A stretch of DNA of 64,000 bases from Endozoicomonas sp. SCSIO W0465 (GTDB lineage Bacteria; Pseudomonadota; Gammaproteobacteria; Pseudomonadales; Endozoicomonadaceae), in the NCBI RefSeq assembly GCF_023716865.1, contig NZ_CP092417.1:1528001-1592000 (forward strand), written 5' to 3'. The notes below the pieces were generated by a model. The model did no database searches and was not told where the DNA came from. It saw nothing but the letters and a program-made list of their open reading frames with translations. Position 1 is the stretch's first letter; every line of letters starts with the position of its first letter. Below, piece after piece: positions 56,968 to 64,000 of this stretch. The position numbers were made by a program, and so were the translations under genes.

Positions 56968-58666
56968 TTCTCGTCCAAAAACGCATCAGGCAATCATAAT
57001 TAGATTGTACGTTCGTTTTGATATTTCCTGAAATTCCAGAGAGCCGCAAAAACTCTTCCCTTTTTTTCTCTAATCTGGGACGGATATTGGAGAAAAACGC
57101 GAAAAGCAGGCAGAAAACATCCTCCCACCATGCTGGAAAGGTACTTTCATGTAGCGTGGAGGTGGCTATCAGGATGGTGCCGGGTGTCTGGCCAGAATCA
57201 CCAGGTTGTAACAGACCACCGATAACCAGCAATGAGAATCAAAACGCTCAGAACCCTTGCAGTGGCAACGTGATAGCCCAAAACATCTCTTTAGCCACGA
57301 AATTCCCGCTTCAATACCTGCCCGGAAGCGAAAGAGCGTTTTATACACATACTGACTTTTAGTCATCTCTTCGACTTCAAGTCCGCGCTTCTTATTAAAA
57401 GCTACATCGCTGATTCCCATGGCCTTGGCTTTTTCCAAATTAGCGCGACACGCGTATCCGCCGTCACCGCTTGTCTGGCGAGGTACACGACCATAAATTT
57501 CTTTTTGTCTTTCCATCATCGGAATGAATTGGTCCGAATCCGCTGGGTTACCTTCCTCAATAACCAGGTCCAGGATCAATCGACTTTTTCCCTGAACCAG
57601 GTTCAGTTTATGGCCATACTGTACTTGCCGCCTGTCTTTTACGATGATATCCGTATGGGGTTCATACAGGCTAACCACTTTTTCCTGGGCTGGCACCTTT
57701 TCACCCTTAAAGACCCTGCGCTCTGTCTGGGAGACTATTGCATCCACCAGGGGTAACAGGTGATCCACATCGGCCTGCCACTTGTCGGCATCATCAGCCA
57801 GGAGACACTGCCCCTGCTGACGGGCGTTTGCTAGCGTGACAGTAGCTTCGATAAGTACCTTCCGGGATTTTCGGGTCAACTGCAGCAGTTTTTTATAATG
57901 CTGATGCCGCTCTTCTTTGCCAGCGTAGATGCATTTTCTGGCCGCATCTTTTACGGCTCGGTTGTGATGGGTATATTCATAAAGCGGTGTCGCTGTCAGT
58001 GTTTGTCCCCGTTCCAGCAGCCGACAAATTTCTTTAACGGAACTGGCTAAAAGATCACTGTCGCAAGGAGGTTTGATATCCGATTCGGTGACTGTGCTGT
58101 CAATAGCCACAGTGCGCCCTTTTTCAATACCCTGATCTTTAGCGGTCATTAGCTGACAGTTATTAATCCGTTCCCATGTAGATGCAGTAAGAAGGCTGAT
58201 GAGCCCATGCAAACTGGAGCGACTGGGGCGCTGGTTTGGTTCGAGGCGACAAAAGTCTCGAAAGAGCATGGAGTCCATCAAAACAAACGACAAGTAGTCA
58301 TAATCACAATTCAAATACTGTTTCAGGAGTGCCGCACGAAGAACGGATTCTGCTGATAGTCCGTTCCGCCCAGTGTTCTGTTTATCACCAGAACTTAAGT
58401 CCTCATAAATCCAGTCATTGAACTGTGGATGGGCGTCAAGCCATTGCGAGATACCGGAAAGCTGGGAGCAGATTTCATGAGGTACGTAATGGAGTTCCAT
58501 ACTACACTGCGGGTTGCGTTTTTTGCGCATTTGGAGTCCTCTGTTTTTGGCAATCCCTTATGTTTCTTGCTCTTGGGAAGTTTAGTCGCCAGATAGCAGT
58601 AGGGCTCCACTTAATTTTTCAGGATAAAATCTACAGTTTTCAATTGGTTGTGTTTTTGGACGAGAA
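56968..58666 (-). mobile_element. ISNCY-like element (~1.7 kb) at a CTAG target
   Basis: TTCTCGTCCAAAAAC forms the inverted repeat at both ends, each bordered by CTAG (56964-56967 and 58667-58670), the probable target duplication. To its right is a 5'-truncated IS1595 transposase whose missing part is not found to the left, so a deletion occurred next to the element. Confidence 0.78.
57169..58530 (-). CDS. DDE transposase, ISNCY/IS1182-like (453 aa)
   Basis: N-terminal helical part with LSAESVLRAALLKQYLNCDY. The first catalytic Asp is in TVAIDSTVTESDIKPPCDSD (~147), then KVVSLYEPHTDIIVKDRRQV (~265), LDLVIEEGNPADSDQF (~315), SGDGGYAC (~345) and FRAGIEAGISWLKRCFG (~405) with the catalytic Glu. 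Full length for the group; family assignment between ISNCY and IS1182 is uncertain. Confidence 0.8.
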   Translation of the reverse strand: MRKKRNPQCSMELHYVPHEICSQLSGISQWLDAHPQFNDWIYEDLSSGDKQNTGRNGLSAESVLRAALLKQYLNCDYDYLSFVLMDSMLFRDFCRLEPNQRPSRSSLHGLISLLTASTWERINNCQLMTAKDQGIEKGRTVAIDSTVTESDIKPPCDSDLLASSVKEICRLLERGQTLTATPLYEYTHHNRAVKDAARKCIYAGKEERHQHYKKLLQLTRKSRKVLIEATVTLANARQQGQCLLADDADKWQADVDHLLPLVDAIVSQTERRVFKGEKVPAQEKVVSLYEPHTDIIVKDRRQVQYGHKLNLVQGKSRLILDLVIEEGNPADSDQFIPMMERQKEIYGRVPRQTSGDGGYACRANLEKAKAMGISDVAFNKKRGLEVEEMTKSQYVYKTLFRFRAGIEAGISWLKRCFGLSRCHCKGSERFDSHCWLSVVCYNLVILARHPAPS

Positions 58667-58670
58667 CTAG

Positions 58671-59377
58671 CTACCTGGTTTCTGGGTATCTATCTCGTCA
58701 CCCAGAATAAAGCGGGGATTTCTTGCCTGACGCTTCATCGACAACTTGGCATTTCCTACAATGCCGCATTGCGCATGAAACACAAACTCATGCAGGTCAT
58801 GATGGAAAGAGATAACAGCTGGCAGTTGAGTGGTTTTGTTCAGATTGATGACGCCTATTGGGGCGGAGAGCGCCACGGAGGCCGCCGGGGCAGAGGCTCA
58901 GAGAACAAAGCCCCCTTCGTGGCCGCAGTTCAGACAGATGCTGATAACCACCCTATCTACATGAAGTTCAATGCCGTTGATAACTTCCGGCGAAAAACCA
59001 TTCAGGAGTGGGCAGAACATGCCCTGAAAAAGGGTGTCCGGGCCGTCAGCGATGGCTTGTCCTGTTTCCGGGGTATTGAAGATGCCGGATGCCAGCACAC
59101 AGCCATCATTACCGGTGGTGGGCATGCATCCATGGAGAATGAGTTGTTCACCTGGGTAAATACCATGCTGGGAAACGTGAAAACAGCGATTACCGGTACT
59201 TACCATAAGCTCGACCCCAAGCATCTGGGCCGTTATCTATCAGAGTTCAACTATCGGTTTAACCGGCGTTTTGATATGCCTTCAATGATCTCAAGGCTAG
59301 GTCGGGCTGCAGTCAATACAGCACCGATGCCGGATCGACTTCTCAAACTGCCAGACGTCCAGTGGAAACCGGGTTAG
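58671..59377 (+). pseudogene. IS1595-family transposase, 5' truncated
   Basis: The frame is open from the ISNCY-like boundary (TWFLGIYLVTQNKAGISCLT), before any start codon, so the N-terminal ~65 residues with the zinc ribbon are missing. The catalytic part is present: FVQIDDAYWGGERHGGRRGR with its Asp, ENKAPFVAAVQTD, VSDGLSCF and the C-terminal YHKLDPKHLGRYLSEFNYRF. It ends naturally at VQWKPG. Confidence 0.85.
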
Positions 59378-60025
59378 CCATCAACCGATAATTGAAAGTC
59401 AGTTGACGTATTAATATCATTATTTCGAATGATGATGTGGGTCTTTGCTTGTTCGGAGCGGTTATGAAACCGAATTTAGTTGATAATCTGGAGAACAAGC
59501 CGTCATGATGCCTGCTCCACCGGTAATACTGGAGAGGTTCTATTATTTCTTTACCGGGTTATAGACATAAAGAATGAAAAGCTGCACGTATATTCTTAAA
59601 TTATCTTTCCCTGTGTCATGACGTACGATCAGTGGTAATCAGGTAAACTTTTACCAGTCCGGCAGGCTTCAAGACCACCAATCAGTCCCTGCCCTTGCTG
59701 ATCGGTGGGTTCTTTTCCCGGGGGGGCTCACCATCAGGGATGCAAACAGGTATATGGCGGGCTGAGCAGTGGACAGTGGTAATTGGCACGATAGTAAATC
59801 TCTTACCCGGAAGGTTAAAATTCCCGCAAAACCCCATTAATCTGAAGCAGATCATTACGTTCGGCTGTCATAAGACCACTGTAAATATCTCCCTGATGCA
59901 ACCAATGGATTTAATCCAGCCAGGGGAAAAAACCATCATAAGGAAATACTGTGAGCTTTTCTTTTCTGTTTAAGCCCGTTGTCGTTAAATTGAGGCAATA
60001 CATACCCTGCGTTTTTTTACTATCT
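59378..60025. other. Intergenic region between IS remnants
   Basis: No convincing gene. It contains the right flank of the IS1595 remnant, a terminator-like hairpin at 59675-59708 and an ORF at 59695-59973 that has no recognisable features. Confidence 0.4.
59675..59715 (+). terminator. Terminator-like hairpin
   Basis: CCACCAATCAG pairs with CTGATCGGTGG (one mismatch), followed by GTTCTTTTC. No gene is left immediately upstream, so it is probably an orphan of a lost gene. Confidence 0.55.
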
Positions 60026-61128
60026 CAAGTTACGCACCTTGCTGAAAATCAGCCATTATTGGTGGCATGAAAAATGATCTCATAGAACTTTATTCTGACT
60101 ACCTGTTGTCGTCGTCTGGGAAGACCACTGCAACGGGAGTGTCAGAGCTTTTGGATAATGTCTACAGTCATGACCAATTCACCCGATTGCTTTCAAACAA
60201 TGAGTTTACCAGTCGTGACTTATGGCTTTACGTTAAACCCGTCGTGCGACAGGTTGAGTGCAGTGATGGGGTTTTGATCTTTGACGATACGATTCAGGAA
60301 AAGCAGTTCAGCAAAGAGAATGCCCTGAACACCTGGCATTTTGATCATACAAAAAATCGCACCGTGAAAGGTATAAATCTGCTCAATGCACACTACCATG
60401 CCGGAGATGCGTCGATTCCTGTCGCCTATAAATTGATCGAGAAAACCATCCTGTACACCGACTTGAAGACAAAAAAGGTAAGACGATATGCAGAGCAAAC
60501 CAAAAATGAAATGATGCGGGAGATGCTGATGATTTGCTGCCATAACCAGCTTATGTTCCGCTATGTCCTTGCAGATAGCTGGTTTTGCTCAACGACAATA
60601 TGATGTTTATTCGACACGACTGTAATAAACATTTCCTGATGGCGATGAAGTCAAACCGCAAGGTATCCCTCAGTCTGGACGACAAATTACAAGGCCGTTC
60701 ACAGCGTATAGATACTGTTGATTTTTCAGAAGATAAGCCTGTACAAGGGTGGATAGCAGGTGTCGATTTCCCTGTTCTGCTATACCGTCAGGTCTTTAAA
60801 AACAAAGACGGAAGCACAGGCATTCTCTATCTGGTTTGCAGCGATCTTGACTGTGATGCCGAGACTCTCAAGGCAATCTACGAGAAACGGTGGAAAGTCG
60901 AGGTCTTCCATAAAACGCTGAAATCGAATGCGTCAATGGCCAAGTCACCGGCGCATACTGTGAGAACACAGAGTAATCATATCTTTCTTTCAATTTACTC
61001 AGCCTTCAGGTTGGAAGTATTGTCATTGAAAGTAAATCTGAATCACTTTCAGCTCAGAGCCAAAATCTATATGGCAGGGCTGAAAGCTTCGTTGGGGCAG
61101 CTGAGAGAGCTGTTAGCTGCGTAACTTC
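60026..61128 (+). mobile_element. IS4-like element with frameshifted transposase (~1.1 kb)
   Basis: AAGTTACGCA near 60027 and TGCGTAACTT near 61118 form short inverted repeats around the transposase gene. The exact ends and any target duplication are unclear. On its right it directly adjoins the remains of a polysaccharide deacetylase gene. Confidence 0.65.
60067..61124 (+). pseudogene. IS4-superfamily transposase, single-base frameshift
   Basis: The first part (60067-60603) ends LADSWFCSTTI; the second continues in another frame from NDNMMFIRHDCNKHFLMAMK to LRELLAA at 61124. Loss of one base after TGCTCA explains the break. Motifs: VLIFDDTIQEKQFS (first Asp), LADSWFCS (second Asp) and YEKRWKVEVFHKTLK, a complete Y-x2-R-x3-E-x6-K signature. 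There is no slippery run at the break, so a programmed frameshift is unlikely. Confidence 0.85.
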
Positions 61129-61345
61129 AGTTACTATTTTCTATAATCCCGGTTTTAAGCCAGGCATCCAGTTCTGCCGTCATACTGCAATACCACCACG
61201 TCAGTAATGAAACCCCGGGAATAACCAGCGTCACCCCTGAGACATTTGAGAACCACATCAACTTTCTTGCTGAGAATAAGTTCAATGTGATGCCGTTGGT
61301 CGATGTGGTTAAGGCGCTTCGCAATAAAGAAGCCTTACCGGAAAG
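61129..61345 (+). pseudogene. Polysaccharide deacetylase remnant trapped between two IS elements
   Basis: One frame reads LLFSIIPVLSQASSSAVILQ and then YHHVSNETPGITSVTPETFE, NHINFLAENKFNVMPL and VDVVKALRNKEALPER. A hydrophobic signal-peptide-like start followed by AVILQYHHVS and the TSVTPETFENH segment is the beginning of NodB-type polysaccharide deacetylases (PgaB/IcaB-like). The gene is cut on the left by the IS4-like element and on the right by IS66 copy E at 61346. The catalytic domain is not in the window. Confidence 0.8.
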
Positions 61346-62782
61346 GTAACTGTTCAGCACCCCCACATAAATCTGGAATTTTCTGATTTTTATACCATCC
61401 TCTTAAGCACCATTTTTCCACAATATTCGCCAGCATGATTCCAGAACTACCCGCAACTATGTCGGCTGAGATTCTCTTGAAAGAGAATGCAGAGCTGCGG
61501 ATGAGAGTTGCCTGTCTGGAAGAGCGATGTCGAGAATTGGAAGAAAAGGTTGGCAAGAACAGTCAAAACAGCAGCAAGCCGCCATCGTCTGATGGTTATC
61601 AAAAACCTTGTAAAAACAGTAATTCTCCAGATCATTCTGACGACCTTTCCGCAGATAAAGGTACCGATCCATCGGATGAAAAACCCAATCCTAAAAGTCT
61701 GAGACAGTCTTCTGGTAATAAAGCCGGTGGAAAGAAAGGGCATCAGGGCACTTGTCTTAAACAGGTCGATATCCCTGACTATATTGAGTACCTTCCGGTT
61801 AAAGAATGCAATAAATGTCAGGCGTCTCTTCTTGATAGTGAGCCGGTCAAATATATTGAACGACAGGTGTTTGAACCAGGGAGACCGGGTGAATTTGAAG
61901 TAACGGCCCATAGAGCTGAAGTAAAAATCTGCACTTGTGGTTGTCGGAATCAGGCTGAATTCCCGGAAGGTGTTACCGCTGCCGCACAATATGGCTCAGC
62001 CACACAGGCTATGGCCGTCTATCTTAACCAATACCATTTCCTGCCTTTTAAGCGCGTGTCAGAGTATTTTAATACTCTCTATAAAATGAGTGTAAGTGCA
62101 GGCACTGTCGCCAATTTTGTGGCCAGAACCTATGAAAATCTGGCTTCTACTGAAGAGGTTATTCGTGACGCCTTGCGGGAATCGTCTGTTGCCGGAGCCG
62201 ATGAAACGGGTATGCGGGCCGAGGGCTCTTTGCACTGGCTACACGTTATGCGGGATGAACAATGGACGCTCTACTACTTGTCTGAAAAGCGAGGTCGTGA
62301 GGCCATGGACACGATGGGCATACTGCTAACATTTGCAGGCGTTCTGGTTCATGATCATTGGAAATCCTATTTTGCATATGCGGCAACTCACGTACTTTGC
62401 AATGCCCATCACCTGAGGGAGCTTTTGGGTGTTGTTGATAGGGACAGCAATCAACTGGCGTTGCGATTGATGAAGCTACTGAGGCTTTCCTGGCATTACT
62501 GCAAGGGCTTTAAGACCATAGGTATGCTACAGATGCCAAGTGTTGTCTGTGAACGAATCGAGAAGATTTATGACCGGTTGCTTCAGCGGGCTCTAATGAA
62601 AGAAGTCGTCTATATGGAGAAGCAACGAGAGGAGCTTAAGCGCAAGAAAGTCAAGAATACTAAAGCTTACAATCTCTTCAAACGACTCACTGAGTTCAAG
62701 GCTAAGACACTGCGCTTCATGTCAGATTTTACCATTCCCTTCGATAACAATGGCAGTGAGCGGGATGTTCGAATGGCCAAGT
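61346..62782 (+). mobile_element. IS66-family copy E, 3' end lost to copy F (transposase pseudogene 61435-62820)
   Basis: Starts with the normal left end after CCGGAAAG and runs to …ATGGCCAAGT, where copy F begins. The transposase is full length until RDVRMAK, then ends CNYSALSKGILQ through the end of copy F. The catalytic Glu motif (SERD) is present but the C-terminal ~50 residues are missing. One substitution (FKAKTLRF for FKAETLRF) separates it from copy A. Confidence 0.9.
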
Positions 62783-64000
62783 GTAACTATTCAGCACTGA
62801 GCAAAGGCATATTACAGTAATTCCGAACAGCTCTATGAAGTGATTGATATATGTCCATTCCCTGTTTTCTGGCAGACGACAAATAGCTGCGAATCCGTGC
62901 AAACATAGAACCACCGTCTGCACTCCTGAAGCAGCCTGAGATTTTCTGCTTTAACTTGGCCATTCGAACATCCCGCTCACTGCCATTGTTATCGAAGGGA
63001 ATGGTAAAATCTGACATGAAGCGCAGTGTCTCAGCCTTGAACTCAGTGAGTCGTTTGAAGAGATTGTAAGCTTTAGTATTCTTGACTTTCTTGCGCTTAA
63101 GCTCCTCTCGTTGCTTCTCCATATAGACGACTTCTTTCATTAGAGCCCGCTGAAGCAACCGGTCATAAATCTTCTCGATTCGTTCACAGACAACACTTGG
63201 CATCTGTAGCATACCTATGGTCTTAAAGCCCTTGCAGTAATGCCAGGAAAGCCTCAGTAGCTTCATCAATCGCAACGCCAGTTGATTGCTGTCCCTATCA
63301 ACAACACCCAAAAGCTCCCTCAGGTGATGGGCATTGCAAAGTACGTGAGTTGCCGCATATGCAAAATAGGATTTCCAATGATCATGAACCAGAACGCCTG
63401 CAAATGTTAGCAGTATGCCCATCGTGTCCATGGCCTCACGACCTCGCTTTTCAGACAAGTAGTAGAGCGTCCATTGTTCATCCCGCATAACGTGTAGCCA
63501 GTGCAAAGAGCCCTCGGCCCGCATACCCGTTTCATCGGCTCCGGCAACAGACGATTCCCGCAAGGCGTCACGAATAACCTCTTCAGTAGAAGCCAGATTT
63601 TCATAGGTTCTGGCCACAAAATTGGCGACAGTGCCTGCACTTACACTCATTTTATAGAGAGTATTAAAATACTCTGACACGCGCTTAAAAGGCAGGAAAT
63701 GGTATTGGTTAAGATAGACGGCCATAGCCTGTGTGGCTGAGCCATATTGTGCGGCAGCGGTAACACCTTCCGGGAATTCAGCCTGATTCCGACAACCACA
63801 AGTGCAGATTTTTACTTCAGCTCTATGGGCCGTTACTTCAAATTCACCCGGTCTCCCTGGTTCAAACACCTGTCGTTCAATATATTTGACCGGCTCACTA
63901 TCAAGAAGAGACGCCTGACATTTATTGCATTCTTTAACCGGAAGGTACTCAATATAGTCAGGGATATCGACCTGTTTAAGACAAGTGCCCTGATGCCCTT
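62783..64000 (-). mobile_element. IS66-family copy F, inverted, continuing past the window
   Basis: Begins with the right terminal repeat (GTAACTATTCAGCAC) at 62783, inserted into copy E. GGCCAAGT (62775-62782) is the expected 8-bp target; the second copy would be beyond the window. The transposase reads on the - strand from the edge (frame open past 64000) to 62787 and appears intact so far, matching copy A. Confidence 0.9.

Noticed and set aside
59695..59973. 92-codon ORF after the IS1595 remnant
   Set aside because: No ribosome-binding site or recognisable domain, and its start lies inside a terminator-like hairpin.
60580..60610. Programmed frameshift in the IS4-like transposase
   Set aside because: No slippery A or T run, and this IS4-type family normally uses a single uninterrupted gene. 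A one-base loss is simpler.
50015..64000. Assembly error as explanation for the IS66 mosaic
   Set aside because: Cannot be excluded from sequence alone, but junctions such as the copy E/F boundary fall exactly at an IS end, as expected for real insertions. Kept as real with this caution.

Overview
The window looks like part of a gammaproteobacterial chromosome, probably from the Oceanospirillales and possibly the Endozoicomonadaceae. The evidence is the core genes (galU, a cpsG/manB-type mutase, prfC, slyD, tag, tesB) together with very heavy insertion-sequence load and large tetratricopeptide-like repeat proteins. The family-level placement is an inference from gene character and could not be tested here.

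Bases 1-31,600 hold a tandem array of eleven paralogous giant repeat-protein genes: four on the + strand, then seven on the - strand, the two blocks meeting tail to tail near 10.1 kb. Each protein has a Ser/Thr/Gly/Pro-rich N-terminus, a short TPR domain, 11-15 copies of a 46-residue TPR-like unit (period exactly 138 bp) and a conserved C-terminal domain of about 150 residues. Copies differ in size by whole units. Three copies are broken by small indels, and an IS4-family element sits between two others. Short repeats (7 bp upstream of one gene; 12 bp and 6 bp inside others) vary in number between paralogs.

Bases 31,800-42,500 are ordinary chromosome: a sugar-nucleotide pair (galU and a phosphomannomutase), a four-gene operon of a retropepsin-like protease and a zinc-uptake-like Zrg ABC system, release factor 3, a Gate-domain transporter, a small unknown protein, SlyD and 3-methyladenine glycosylase I.

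Bases 42,500-50,000 are accessory DNA: a MITE-like palindrome, a degenerate group II intron placed just after a hairpin, a lone secreted protein in AT-rich DNA, a possible integrase scrap, two type II toxin-antitoxin pairs, and fragments of a Mu-like prophage (a small phage protein and a broken tape-measure gene) cut by an IS1380-type element.

Bases 50,000-64,000 are an IS graveyard around tesB. It holds six whole or partial, nearly identical IS66-family copies in both orientations, some abutting or inserted in one another, plus IS4-like, ISNCY-like and IS1595-type elements. The remains of a polysaccharide deacetylase gene are trapped between two of them. The near identity of the IS66 copies points to recent expansion and IS-mediated rearrangement.
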